From NCBI GenBank assembly GCA_019310785.1, contig JAFDDR010000009.1, forward strand, positions 1-38,295: DNA of 38,295 bases, read 5' to 3'. Below the pieces are notes generated by a model. The model searched no databases and had not been told where the DNA came from. It saw nothing but the letters and a program-made list of their open reading frames with translations. Shown here piece after piece: positions 24,539 to 33,560 of this stretch. Source of the stretch: Deltaproteobacteria bacterium. Lineage in GTDB: Bacteria > Desulfobacterota > DSM-4660 > Desulfatiglandales > Desulfatiglandaceae. The position numbers and the translations under genes are program-made. How positions within the stretch are numbered: the first letter of the stretch is position 1; each line of letters starts with the position of its first letter.

Positions 24539-26095
24539 CTAAAAACTCCATTTCAGCGTAGTAATAACCCTGTCGTTGTTGCGCCAGCGACCGAAATAGC
24601 TCAGCCTGTCACCGTCGAAAAATTCAAAATCAAGACCCAGGACCAGACCCGGCCGGATACGATAGGAAGCACCGACCCGGTGGAACCGGGACCTGTTCCA
24701 AAAGACGATATCCGCCAAATAGTGGAGAGTTATATCATCATTCACACCTATCCGGGCGCTGGCAAAAATATCATCCCGTCCGATCCGGGCATAGCGCGAG
24801 TTGATAATATATCCCCTGCAATTCTGGTCCGCGGTGATCACTTCTCCTGCATATTCCACTGTCAGGTCAATCCTGTCCAAGTGCAGCTTCCGGGCAAGCT
24901 CCCTGTCAGTATAGGTCACACCGCCCACGTAATTTATATAATTATCATCCTTGTGGTGATCGGTATGGTTGTAAAGTGCTTCGCCGTGAAACTCAAAATC
25001 CTTCCAGGTTGTTGAAAACCCGGCCGCGAGATTAAAGACATTGGGATTCTCCATGATTATCGCAACCACGTTTCCCCGGTCCTTTACCTTGATAACAGGG
25101 TAAAAGGCCGGTCCGTGGTAGGCGGAAACAAACACGTCCCACAGTCCTAAAGAGGTCTTGACGCGACCGAACCACCCATAATCTTCAGGATCGCTCCCGG
25201 GAAATTCCTGCTTAACAATAACGGACCTGTTGGAAATCAGGTTTGAAAATTGGGGTTCATTGAAAAACAGGTCCCAGAAATAATACAATAGTTCGATAAG
25301 CTCATTCAGGGAGCCGGGCGGGATATTAAAATTAAAGGGGGGTGGTTGTCCCTTACCGAAATTCAGGCTAAAATCGGGCACGTCCCAGGCAAAACTCCCG
25401 GCCATCCAGGGCGATACGATATCAGGCACTTTCAGGGGTTGGAACACCGGCAATACGGCTGCTGTGTATGTGGTGTCGCCCGCGTAATAGTCCAACTTGG
25501 CCTGCCACAGGCCGAAATCCTTGTGGTCTAAGGGGTCGTTCAGATCCAGGGAACGGTAGCGGTTGGCCGGGGAATAGATGGTGGAAATCCCGTTTTTAAA
25601 GATTTTTTTCCCTGAGGTCAGGTCAACATTTTCTGAGGACAGGATCAAATAAATCTCATTTAGTTCCGCATAACGCCTGTGGCGGTCAGTATCCCTTCCA
25701 ACCGGGCTAACGCCCTTGTAGGTTTCATCCTGGGTGCCGGCCTCAAGCCAGCCCGCCGCGTGCAACGACCAGAAGTCCTTTCCCATCCAGGTGGAACAAT
25801 TTAAACGTGCCTCTCCCACGTTGTCGTGCGTGTCAGCATCAATTAAAAGATCAGGCGCTGTTTCAAAAAAATGGGAACCACGCAAACGCAATTCGGCACT
25901 GAAATGCCGGCAGATCTGGCCTGGTAGATCTTTTTCATCAGCCGGTTTTAAAGTCTCCCTTTTGGCGCCTTCTTTCTTTCCCGATTCCATCACAGAATCA
26001 AGTTCGTCCAAAAGATCCGGCTCAGCCGCAAAAGCGGAAAAAGGGTACAAGGACAGCGTTAGGCAAAACAAAAAGGACAGGGTCGTTTTTCTCAT
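24539..26095 (-). CDS. Outer-membrane beta-barrel protein of the RND operon
   Basis: 518 residues. A signal peptide (LSFLFCLTLSLYPFSAFAAE) is followed by about 60 polar residues and then a long series of alternating amphipathic strands (for example FEFHGEALYNHTDHH, RIDLTVEYAGEVITA, RPGLVLGLDFEFFDG), ending in KWSF. A C-terminal Phe is the usual outer-membrane insertion signal. It resembles DUF1302-type barrels that accompany MMPL/RND exporters, though I cannot confirm the family. The ATG at 26095 has GAGG seven bases before it and the gene follows the exporter stop by eight bases, so the three genes form one operon. Likely the outer-membrane partner for the exported substrate. Confidence 0.75.
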   Translation of the reverse strand: MRKTTLSFLFCLTLSLYPFSAFAAEPDLLDELDSVMESGKKEGAKRETLKPADEKDLPGQICRHFSAELRLRGSHFFETAPDLLIDADTHDNVGEARLNCSTWMGKDFWSLHAAGWLEAGTQDETYKGVSPVGRDTDRHRRYAELNEIYLILSSENVDLTSGKKIFKNGISTIYSPANRYRSLDLNDPLDHKDFGLWQAKLDYYAGDTTYTAAVLPVFQPLKVPDIVSPWMAGSFAWDVPDFSLNFGKGQPPPFNFNIPPGSLNELIELLYYFWDLFFNEPQFSNLISNRSVIVKQEFPGSDPEDYGWFGRVKTSLGLWDVFVSAYHGPAFYPVIKVKDRGNVVAIIMENPNVFNLAAGFSTTWKDFEFHGEALYNHTDHHKDDNYINYVGGVTYTDRELARKLHLDRIDLTVEYAGEVITADQNCRGYIINSRYARIGRDDIFASARIGVNDDITLHYLADIVFWNRSRFHRVGASYRIRPGLVLGLDFEFFDGDRLSYFGRWRNNDRVITTLKWSF

Positions 26096-26103
26096 ATCAT
26101 TCC

Positions 26104-28854
26104 TCAATTGTTAACTTTTTTTTCCAGATACATCCAGTCACTTATGACTAACCTGTGCCCAAGGATTCGGGCCAGATTGCGGAATGCCTTGCTCGCAATA
26201 TGGGGATAGAGCATGTGGAGCCGCTGGAAGTCATCCCTGGTGATTTCCACATATTTGATGTCCGTGGTTGCCCTTACATTGGCCGAGCGGGGACAGGTGT
26301 CTAACATGCAGATTTCACCAAACACATCCCCGGGACTGAACTGTGCATATGAGACCTCGTTTCCGGTCTTTTCCTGAACGCTGTATGCATGGGCCCTCCC
26401 CTCTAAAATGAGAGACATGCTGTCTCCCTCGTCCCACTCGCGAAAGACGTGCTCTCCGGCCTTTGCCTCCCTTATCCGTCCAAGCAGGACTATCTTTTTT
26501 ATCTGCCATGGCCTCATGTCCCGGAAAAACTCCGATTGCTCGATAACCTCCTTTCTCAAGTGCAGACTGAACATGTCCCACAGGGTCAGTAGTCTCGTGG
26601 AGGAGAGGAGAATCGGTGTGACCAGCACGTCGCCAAAAAAGGCGACGACCATAACGAGGGCGGAAAGGACTCCGAAATGAATAATGGAGACAAAATTGGA
26701 TAAGGCCAACACCGCGAATCCGAGGGCTAATGCTATTGATGTGGCAAAAATCGGCCGGATTTCCCTCTCAAGACAGACCTGCATGGCCTGGCCCTGGTCC
26801 TTGAGCCTGTGCATTTCGGAATTATAGCGCGTCATAAAATGGATGGTATCATCCACCACAATGCCGATGGCCACTGCCGCTACCATGGCCGTGCCGATGT
26901 TCAGGGGAATGGAAAAAATTCCCATAACGCCGAAATAGATAATAATGGGAAGAATATTGGGCACAAGGGAGAGCAGCCCCGCCTTTACGTTCAGAAACAT
27001 GACAGACATGACAATAAAGATGATGATTAGCAGAAGCGCAATAGATTTGGCCTGTCCCGTGGCAATAGCGTCGGCGGCCCTGAGCGTGAGGATGCTTTCG
27101 CCGGTAAACGCATATATAAAATGGGGGTTCAGGCGCCTTTCAATAAAAGCCCTGAGCCCCTCAATCGCCTTTTTCTGTTCATAGGAAGAATTGAGGTTAT
27201 GGCTGACCACTATGTTGACTTCGCTGAAGTCAGGGTCCGTATAACGCTCTAAGTCCTCGTCCTGCAAAAACAGCAGGTATTGTGAAACCTGCTCAACGGT
27301 CAAAGGAAGGACTGCCCCGGCAGGGTCGCCCCCGTGCATTTCACGGTTGATGAGTTTTAAAAAATCCACAACGGACAGGCTTTTGTCAAACAACCCCTGC
27401 TTTCGTATAAATTCCTGGATTGCGGCAATCTGGGCCAGATTTTTTGGGTCTTTAAAAATGCCTTCATGTCCACTGCTTATCCGGATAAAAAAGATCTGTG
27501 CCCCGGCTAATTCCCGGCCCATTTCATTTATCTGCCTGATAACGAGTGAGTCTTTCCTGAAAACCCCTAAGATATCGTTATTCAACTGGACCCGAAAGCT
27601 GAATGCCCCGATAACCGCGGTAAATCCGAAAAAAATAAAAAGGACGGCCCTTTTGCGGGTACTGACAAGCCTTGTGCAGGTCCCGGCCAGGCTGTCGAAG
27701 AACGACCCGCCTTCCCGATGAACCTTCCTTGCATTTGACTTGATTCCACGTGTCCCGAAATACCGGAAATAGACCGGCGCGATAAGACCGGTGATAAGAG
27801 GGTTAACAAAAAGACCGAAGGAAGCCGCCATGCCGAACTGTCTCAGGATAGTAATCTTATTCACGCAGATGGACAGGAAGCCAAAAAATGTGGTCAAAGC
27901 GGTGACCATGACCACAGTGCCCATTTTCGAAATCATGAATTCCACGGCCAGGTCCCTGGCGTTTTTCAGGCGAATACCTTCGGAGTATTCGGAAAGCAGG
28001 TGGATGTCCTCGGTAGAGCCAATTACAATGATTAGGGATGGGACAATAATGGTGAGGATGTTAAATGGAATTCCTGTAACACTCATAAACCCCAGCGTAA
28101 AAATGATGCTTGTGCCGGATGTCATTAGAGGCAGAACCGCACCGCTTAGGGACCTTGTGCTCAAGATCAGGGCCAAAAACAACACGAGGATGGAAAGCGG
28201 CACCAGCCGGCACTGGTCCTGGACCATCATATCAGATATGACTGTTCGCAAATGGGGGTTGCCCTGCTGAAAAATTCTCTGAAAATTTGTATCCAGAGGC
28301 CTGATAATGCGTTCTATTCGGCCCGTAAGCTCTTTGTAAAAATCAGCAGTTGAGACATAAGGTTCGATGAATATTCTGATGGCCGTCGCCTTGCCGTTCT
28401 TGGAAATTAGACGTCCGGCCACAACGGGATTTCGCATGGCGTTCCGTTTGATCCGTTTGGCCTCTTCTTCGGTCTCTGGAATCGAGTCAATGAGGGGTGC
28501 GCTGTTCAAATAACCTTCGTCGTTCCTAAAGTCCTTGACCGAGAAAAGGCTTTCGACCCTGGTCACCCCTGGAACATTTTCCAGATCAAACACAAGGTCG
28601 TCTAAAAGTTTAAGCTTTTCGGGCGTGAACAGCTTATCGTCCCGGATAAAAATGACGCTGATCTTGTCGGTTCCAAAGGACTTTACGGTCTCTTCGTAGA
28701 GATGTCTGGCAGGGTCATGCCGGATCATCATGCCCTCGGCAGAGGGATCTATTCTGAGGCCCGGAATCCGGAAGACAGCCAGGGTTAAAACGACAGCAAG
28801 AAAAATGATTACAAGCCAGGGATGATTATAGCTGAAACGCATTAACTTCTGCAT
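26104..28854 (-). CDS. RND/MMPL exporter with C-terminal cyclic-nucleotide-binding domain
   Basis: 916 residues. Residues 1-765 are a single-chain RND transporter of the MMPL/HpnN type: an N-terminal span, a periplasmic domain, a six-helix block (with IIVIGSTEDIHLLSEYSEG), a second periplasmic domain and a second block (IGIVVDDTIHFMTRYN). Residues about 766-916 are a cNMP-binding domain with HVFREWDEGDSMSLILEG and the phosphate-binding cassette PGDVFGEICMLDTCPRSANV, in which both the Glu of FGE and the Arg of PRSA that contact cAMP or cGMP in this family are present. I infer an exporter gated or tuned by a nucleotide from the cytoplasm. AAAAGGAT precedes the ATG. Flanked by the LolA-like and beta-barrel genes. 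Confidence 0.9.
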   Translation of the reverse strand: MQKLMRFSYNHPWLVIIFLAVVLTLAVFRIPGLRIDPSAEGMMIRHDPARHLYEETVKSFGTDKISVIFIRDDKLFTPEKLKLLDDLVFDLENVPGVTRVESLFSVKDFRNDEGYLNSAPLIDSIPETEEEAKRIKRNAMRNPVVAGRLISKNGKATAIRIFIEPYVSTADFYKELTGRIERIIRPLDTNFQRIFQQGNPHLRTVISDMMVQDQCRLVPLSILVLFLALILSTRSLSGAVLPLMTSGTSIIFTLGFMSVTGIPFNILTIIVPSLIIVIGSTEDIHLLSEYSEGIRLKNARDLAVEFMISKMGTVVMVTALTTFFGFLSICVNKITILRQFGMAASFGLFVNPLITGLIAPVYFRYFGTRGIKSNARKVHREGGSFFDSLAGTCTRLVSTRKRAVLFIFFGFTAVIGAFSFRVQLNNDILGVFRKDSLVIRQINEMGRELAGAQIFFIRISSGHEGIFKDPKNLAQIAAIQEFIRKQGLFDKSLSVVDFLKLINREMHGGDPAGAVLPLTVEQVSQYLLFLQDEDLERYTDPDFSEVNIVVSHNLNSSYEQKKAIEGLRAFIERRLNPHFIYAFTGESILTLRAADAIATGQAKSIALLLIIIFIVMSVMFLNVKAGLLSLVPNILPIIIYFGVMGIFSIPLNIGTAMVAAVAIGIVVDDTIHFMTRYNSEMHRLKDQGQAMQVCLEREIRPIFATSIALALGFAVLALSNFVSIIHFGVLSALVMVVAFFGDVLVTPILLSSTRLLTLWDMFSLHLRKEVIEQSEFFRDMRPWQIKKIVLLGRIREAKAGEHVFREWDEGDSMSLILEGRAHAYSVQEKTGNEVSYAQFSPGDVFGEICMLDTCPRSANVRATTDIKYVEITRDDFQRLHMLYPHIASKAFRNLARILGHRLVISDWMYLEKKVNN

Positions 28855-28877
28855 TAACAGATCCTTTTCGGTTCCGG

Positions 28878-29675
28878 CTACCTGATATGTTTGCCGGACA
28901 GGATAAATCGTTCGCTAAATACCGTGTCGTCAATGAAAATGTTGATCTTCCGCTCTTTCACGCCCATCAGCGTCTTATGCCTTTTCTTGTGATTGGACAT
29001 AAGGGACTTTTTTGCCATCCAGATCGTCCCTTCGAGATTTATCAGGTCATGATTGGTCTGGGTTTTGAACAACCTGCCCCGCCTGTCGTAAAATTCAATT
29101 TTCACCGTAAAAACGATGTCTTTCCTGACCCAGATCACGCGCCTGGAATAGGCGCTTTCCTTTTGCTTTTCCTTTGTAGCCGGTGTGACCTCTATGACGT
29201 AACAATCCGCTTTGTCCACCTTTTCAGAGTCCAAAAGGTTATAATTGTAGTTTTTAATGGCATCAGGCTGTAAGTCCTCATATGTAAAATCGGTCCCCAT
29301 AAAGGCGCCCTTCCCACTCTGGCCCGCGATGCGCTGCATCTTTTTCTGTGCCGGCAGGTACAGCCATTGTTTGTTCTTGCCGCCTTCAAGCTCCCATGTC
29401 AGAAGCGCGGTCCCGGCAATGTCTTTAGGCTCTATAAAAGCAATCAGGGTACGCCTGAGTCCATTTTCGAATTCCTTGCCGTACCGCTGGATAAGACGCT
29501 GTTTCTTGTTCCCCCTTCTATCCACAAGCAACATCACGATGTCGGCAGTGTCGCTTCTGACCGCATGCCGCTCTTTTTGCAATTCAATAATTTGCCTTCC
29601 GGTAAGTTCATTGGCATGGGCGGCAAAGGGGATCAATAATAAAAGCACCATGTAACATATCATAATCTTCTTCAT
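28878..29675 (-). CDS. LolA-like outer-membrane lipoprotein-sorting family protein
   Basis: 265 residues. A signal peptide (MICYMVLLLLIPFAAHA|NEL) is followed by a LolA-type fold: TGRQIIELQKERHAVRSDTA, then repeated beta strands such as RTLIAFIEPKDIAGTALLTW, KQWLYLPAQKKMQRI and GTDFTYEDLQPD, as in the LolA-like PF17131 group that partners MMPL exporters. The ATG at 29675 has GAGGTG upstream; a longer start at 29714 gives a non-signal-like leader and is less likely. It is the first gene of the operon and probably carries a lipid or hydrophobic substrate across the periplasm. The spacing to the exporter start is 23 bases. Confidence 0.85.
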   Translation of the reverse strand: MKKIMICYMVLLLLIPFAAHANELTGRQIIELQKERHAVRSDTADIVMLLVDRRGNKKQRLIQRYGKEFENGLRRTLIAFIEPKDIAGTALLTWELEGGKNKQWLYLPAQKKMQRIAGQSGKGAFMGTDFTYEDLQPDAIKNYNYNLLDSEKVDKADCYVIEVTPATKEKQKESAYSRRVIWVRKDIVFTVKIEFYDRRGRLFKTQTNHDLINLEGTIWMAKKSLMSNHKKRHKTLMGVKERKINIFIDDTVFSERFILSGKHIR

Positions 29676-29735
29676 ATAACGCACCTCACATTTTTTGAAA
29701 CCACAAGATAGCACAGTATTGGGTAATAAGACAAT

Positions 29736-30079
29736 AGAGGGGATTTGCTTTATTGGAGTTTCATTGACTTATTGAAATTCCAAATATCAAATCCCAAATA
29801 TCAAACAAATTCCAATGACCAAAATTCGAAAATCCAAACAATGTCTTGGACTGGAATGTTTTGGTTATTGGATATTGGAATTTGAGATTGTTGCCTGTCG
29901 AAGCGAAGCGTAGATCCCGCTATCGGGGCCTTTGGCATGGTGTTTGCGATTTGGTGCTTGGTATTTGTGATTTATTTGTTATTTGGTGCTTGGAGTTTGG
30001 AATTTGTACTTTTAGACACAAAAATCCAAGGCAGAGCCATCTATCTCTGACCTGGCCCAGAGGACCAGATTTTCAATGC
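29736..30079. repeat. Palindromic intergenic repeat, family 1, copy B
   Basis: Same start (AGAGGGGATTTGC), arms (CCAAATATCAAATCCCAAAT; GGTTATTGGATATTGGAATTT) and tail (TCTGACCTG ... GACCAGATTTTCAAT) as copy A at 3797-4050, but about 90 bases longer through an internal insertion of GCGAAGCGTAGATCCCGC and repeated TTTGGTGCTTGG words. The tail overlaps the last codons of the 5'-nucleotidase gene. Confidence 0.75.
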
Positions 30080-31727
30080 AAGAATAAACTTCCTGATCAG
30101 TACTGACCTTAATCCTTCCTTTCACCTCCGGCCTTATCCTTCCGCCAAGGGATTTAATGTATTCGATAAGAACATCCCTTTGAAACATGGAAGATTCGAA
30201 TCTGTCAATGGCCTTTAAAAACACCTTGTAACCGTCTCCCCCGTTTGCCAGGTATGAATTTGTCGCAATCTTATACATCCTGTCAGGATCAACCGGTTTC
30301 CCGTTTATGAGGATATCTTCACATTTCCCGGCAGCATAACTTATTGTAAAGCGCAAACCCCCGGACACCTGTGGAAAAGCTCCCCTGCCTCTGCATATGG
30401 TTGCAATATAATCAAAGAAGGATAAAACATCAGAACCCTTCATGGTGAGGACTACAACCGAATTGTCAAAGGGAAGTATCTCATGTATCAAGCCCCTCGT
30501 AATCCGGCCTTTCGGTAGATCGGTCCGGATGCCCCCACCGTTTTGAATGGCAAAATCAACACCCAAATGCCTTGTGAACCACAGAATGGAATCAGCAACC
30601 ATATCCCCCAGGGCCGTTTCCCTCGTTCTCAGGCCTTTTGCTAAAAACGTTCCTTCGGCATGGCCTATCACTTCCGACAAAAGGGACTCCACTTTATCAA
30701 GATACGGCTGAAATAATCTTAAAAGCCTTTGGTCCTCTTCTATCTCTTTGCCGATAAAGTGATATGCTTTGGTCCCGTCCTGCTTCTTTTCTACGGTTTT
30801 CAGGTTAACGGGAATGGTTCCAAACTTGAAATCCTTAACCTTTCTGTTTTGAATCCAAAGATCAACCCTTCCCAAGACGAGTCCCCATTTCCATGCCTGA
30901 ACGATTATGGTCTTATGATCTGACCCGGTACTCTTTATGATAATCGGATAATCAAGCCGCGTATGGGTATGACCGTCCACAATAAGGTCTATCCCGCTCA
31001 CTTCCGAGGCCAGCCATTTTGAACCTTTCGTGCAGAACGGGTATATGCCCATATGAACCAATGCAATGACAACATCGGCCTCTTTTTTTAGCATTGGAAC
31101 CAGTTTTTTGGCAACTTCCACTTCGTCTTCAAAAATGAGATCCTTAATATGTTCAGGATTCCCGGTTGTTTCAGTTTCTTTTGTGGTGAGGCCAAAGATC
31201 GCCACTTTGAGTTTGCCGAACCGCTTTATGATATAGGGCCGCGCAAGATATTTCCCGTCCCTGGTTTTGACATTGGCGGAAAGAAAGGGGAACTGAGCCA
31301 ACTCCATCTGATCCCTTAACACACAAACAGGATTATCAAACTCGTGATTTCCCACTGCCATGGCATCATAGCCAATATAGTTGAATCCTTCTATATCCGG
31401 TTTGGCCTTGAAAAAGTTGGACTCTACCCTGCCGGTATTGAGATCACCGGCGTCTAAGACCAAAACATTCCGGTTTTTAGCTCTTATCTGTCCGATTAGC
31501 GTGGCTCTTGCAGGCAGGCCCCCGACATCCGGGGCAGGGTATTTGAAAAACTTCACCGGATGCCCGTGCGTATCATTGGTGTGCAGAACGACTAATTTGT
31601 GGACAGGGGAATTTGCGTTCGGGTCATGTTCCCGAATCGTCCCGCAGGCGACAAAAAAACCCAGCAGAGCTAAAGCCAGATAATAGACCCCATGTTTTAC
31701 CTGCCGCTTTGTAAGGAGGATTCTCAC
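30012..31727 (-). CDS. 5'-nucleotidase/UshA-family lipoprotein
   Basis: 571 residues. The first 28 (LALALLGFFVAC) end in a lipobox Cys28, so this is a lipoprotein. The metallophosphatase domain shows VLHTNDTHGH (about 48-57), VLDAGDLNTG, AVGNHEFDNP and LIVDGHTHTRLDYP, which carry the metal ligands. The 5'-nucleotidase C-terminal domain follows, with QNGGGIRTDLPKGRI and SYLANGGDGYKVF. Such enzymes hydrolyse nucleotides, UDP-sugars or cyclic nucleotides outside the cytoplasm. The GTG at 31727 follows AGGA. The last about 24 codons, from ENLVLWARSEIDGSALDF onward, lie inside a family-1 repeat, so the C-terminus was probably altered by the repeat. Confidence 0.93.
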   Translation of the reverse strand: MRILLTKRQVKHGVYYLALALLGFFVACGTIREHDPNANSPVHKLVVLHTNDTHGHPVKFFKYPAPDVGGLPARATLIGQIRAKNRNVLVLDAGDLNTGRVESNFFKAKPDIEGFNYIGYDAMAVGNHEFDNPVCVLRDQMELAQFPFLSANVKTRDGKYLARPYIIKRFGKLKVAIFGLTTKETETTGNPEHIKDLIFEDEVEVAKKLVPMLKKEADVVIALVHMGIYPFCTKGSKWLASEVSGIDLIVDGHTHTRLDYPIIIKSTGSDHKTIIVQAWKWGLVLGRVDLWIQNRKVKDFKFGTIPVNLKTVEKKQDGTKAYHFIGKEIEEDQRLLRLFQPYLDKVESLLSEVIGHAEGTFLAKGLRTRETALGDMVADSILWFTRHLGVDFAIQNGGGIRTDLPKGRITRGLIHEILPFDNSVVVLTMKGSDVLSFFDYIATICRGRGAFPQVSGGLRFTISYAAGKCEDILINGKPVDPDRMYKIATNSYLANGGDGYKVFLKAIDRFESSMFQRDVLIEYIKSLGGRIRPEVKGRIKVSTDQEVYSCIENLVLWARSEIDGSALDFCV

Positions 31728-31778
31728 CGTCTATCCTGCTTGTGCTTTGGAAGTTATTCGACCTGTTCGGTTATCTGC

Positions 31779-31849
31779 AAAATCCCCCTTTACAAAAGGG
31801 GGTCTTCTATGTCCTTACACATGTACAAGGGGGGCAAGGGGGGATTTTT
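31779..31849. repeat. C/G-run inverted repeat
   Basis: AAAATCCCCC at 31779-31788 and GGGGGGATTTTT at 31838-31849 frame a block that also contains CCCCCTTTACAAAAGGGGG and GTACAAGGGGGGCAAGGGGG. It lies between the 5'-nucleotidase gene and the membrane PPC-like gene (both on minus) and resembles a short repeat seen in many bacterial genomes, though I recall this only in general terms. Confidence 0.6.
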
Positions 31850-31892
31850 CCATTCGGAATGTCAACAATAGATCTAATTGCACACATCCAGA

Positions 31893-32678
31893 CTATTCAA
31901 ATTTCACATTCAATTTGTATTTAGGTTTTTTAACCGGCGCATGGCGAAGATCCAGCTTAATGTAATAAGTAGCCTCGGGTTTTACGTCTAAGGCTATGGT
32001 GGGGCCGGTTTTTCTTGAATCTTGTCCAACCGGTTTTTTGTTTGCATCAAACACTGTCATAGCAAAGCGCTGGTTTTTCTTTCTCAAAGCAGGTTCCAGC
32101 CTCAGAATCATGGTTTTTCCCGTTGCCCGGATTTTGTAGAAATCGGAACGATCCCCAGCCGCACCTCGCTTACCTGTAATGATACCTTCGGTGATCTCTT
32201 GCGCCGTATTGAATGATCCGTTGCTTTTTGATGTTTCATGGATCGTTATAGTGGGTAATTTCGCAGGAGCAGTTTCAGACTCCTTTCTCGGTTGGTCTTT
32301 AACAACAACTGCATCACCAGACCCGGGAACCTGTGTAGAGGGGACCTCTTTTGGAGGCGCTTTCTCTTTCAATTCAGTCCCTGTCGGATTGGTTGAAGAT
32401 TGGCCCGGCGAAATATCCTTACTTTTGGTTGCGGCAGCAATCTCGTTTGCTGATTTATCAGCAAGCACAAGCACGGCACCACGAGAAACAGGGCCGGAAG
32501 GGGATAAAGATTTCTTTGCAATCTCATTGGTTGTATCTGCCTCTGTTCGCACAGGAGAAGCTGGGCCGGGTAATATTTTCATGCGGCCGTATGTTGTCAA
32601 ATAGAACGCAACAATACCTGCCGCCCCCAGCACCAGCAGAATTATTAATATCAAAGTTACCAGTCTTTGTTCATTCAC
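31893..32678 (-). CDS. Membrane-anchored protein with Pro/Ser-rich linker and PPC-like domain
   Basis: 261 residues. A single transmembrane span lies at about 6-27 (TLILIILLVLGAAGIVAFYL). A low-complexity linker of about 110 residues rich in Ser, Pro, Lys and Thr follows, then a C-terminal beta-sandwich of about 110 residues (FNTAQEITEGIITGKRGAAG, SDFYKIRATGKTMILRLEPA, TYYIKLDLRHAPVKKPKYKL) that resembles a bacterial pre-peptidase C-terminal (PPC) domain. No enzyme motif is seen. The start is GTG at 32678. Just 24 bases after the J-domain gene; probably one operon. I infer a cell-envelope adhesive or scaffolding protein. Confidence 0.6.
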   Translation of the reverse strand: MNEQRLVTLILIILLVLGAAGIVAFYLTTYGRMKILPGPASPVRTEADTTNEIAKKSLSPSGPVSRGAVLVLADKSANEIAAATKSKDISPGQSSTNPTGTELKEKAPPKEVPSTQVPGSGDAVVVKDQPRKESETAPAKLPTITIHETSKSNGSFNTAQEITEGIITGKRGAAGDRSDFYKIRATGKTMILRLEPALRKKNQRFAMTVFDANKKPVGQDSRKTGPTIALDVKPEATYYIKLDLRHAPVKKPKYKLNVKFE

Positions 32679-32702
32679 GAATCGATGTTTCTCCGTATCC
32701 TT

Positions 32703-33248
32703 TTACCTTTTGGGTTTTCTCCCGCCCATACCTCCACCCCTGCCTCTGCCCATACCTCCACCGCGACCCATACCACCACCGCCTCTGCCCCTGCCCCTGC
32801 CGTTACGGCTGCCACTCCCCCTTCCTTGTACTTCCTTCCGGTTTGGGCCTTCCGGCCCGGCTTCAGCCTTTTCCTCCAATTTTTGGGCCTGATCCGCAAC
32901 AAAGCGGCGAATTGTTGTGTAAAAATAAGAGCATACATTCAAAATGATACTTGTTCCGGCCTCAGCCATAGCCTCTGTCCTATCATTCGCTTCCGTATCT
33001 GACTTGGCCATGGGAGTTTCCTGTTTCTCCGGCTCCGGCGTCTCTTTTGAGGATAAAAGGGATTTCACCGTGTCATAGGCTGCATTAACTTCCTTTATTT
33101 TTTCCTCGGCCTTTTCTTTGAGCCGGAGATTATTGGAAAAGCGATCCGGATGCCAGACATTGACGATATCTTTATAAGCCTGTTTCGCCTCATCCGGAGA
33201 AGCACCAGGGTCAAGTTCAAGTACTTCAAAACAACGTTTAATATCCAA
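32703..33248 (-). CDS. J-domain protein with Gly/Arg-rich C-terminal tail
   Basis: 181 residues. Residues 3-65 are a J domain with CFEVLELDPGASPDEAKQAY and the HPD tripeptide at 33-35 (VWHPDRF), which stimulates DnaK ATPase. There is no G/F or zinc-finger DnaJ region. Residues about 66-120 are acidic then helical, with NVCSYFYTTIRRFVADQAQ. The final about 40 residues are almost only Gly, Arg and Met (GRGRGRGGGGMGRGGGMGRG), like RGG RNA-binding or phase-separation tails. The TTG at 33248 has AAAGGA eight bases upstream. No other chaperone gene is near. A targeted co-chaperone is the most reasonable inference. Confidence 0.85.
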   Translation of the reverse strand: MDIKRCFEVLELDPGASPDEAKQAYKDIVNVWHPDRFSNNLRLKEKAEEKIKEVNAAYDTVKSLLSSKETPEPEKQETPMAKSDTEANDRTEAMAEAGTSIILNVCSYFYTTIRRFVADQAQKLEEKAEAGPEGPNRKEVQGRGSGSRNGRGRGRGGGGMGRGGGMGRGRGGGMGGRKPKR

Positions 33249-33560
33249 TTTTAATTTCCTTTAAACATTCCTTAACAATTCTGACACTAAGTAATCCGTG
33301 CGCTGCAATTTGGATGTAAAGTATCAACATCTCTGCGAATTGTAAAGAGCCATATGTCCAGTCCTTTTTACGTTTATTATTACTTGAGGGAAGAGATGGG
33401 AATACAAAAACTCACAAGGAGGCTGAAAAACTCGATGGCTATTGAAAAAACCAGGCGGTTCTGGTATATCTCTTTTTACAGAAAAAAATTCAACTGAATC
33501 TTAATGTGTTGTCAGGGCCGGTTTTTTAGTTGTATTTTAAATAGTTAAAGGAGGGGCCTC
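33249..33560. other. Divergent intergenic region
   Basis: A 311-base gap between the J-domain gene and the C_GCAxxG_C_C gene. It contains the 33-codon frame described separately and no clear terminator. AT-rich stretches fit promoters for both flanking genes, but I could not pick out boxes with confidence. Confidence 0.4.
33396..33497 (+). CDS. Possible 33-residue basic peptide
   Basis: ATG with GAGGG upstream, then MGIQKLTRRLKNSMAIEKTR and a second half RFWYISFYRKKFN ending in TGA. Very basic and aromatic. Too short to judge as a gene; it may be chance. Confidence 0.25.
   Translation: MGIQKLTRRLKNSMAIEKTRRFWYISFYRKKFN

Noticed and set aside
32675-32938. Gly/Val-rich frame on the minus strand in a shifted phase
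   Set aside because: A shadow of the repetitive Gly/Arg tail of the J-domain protein.
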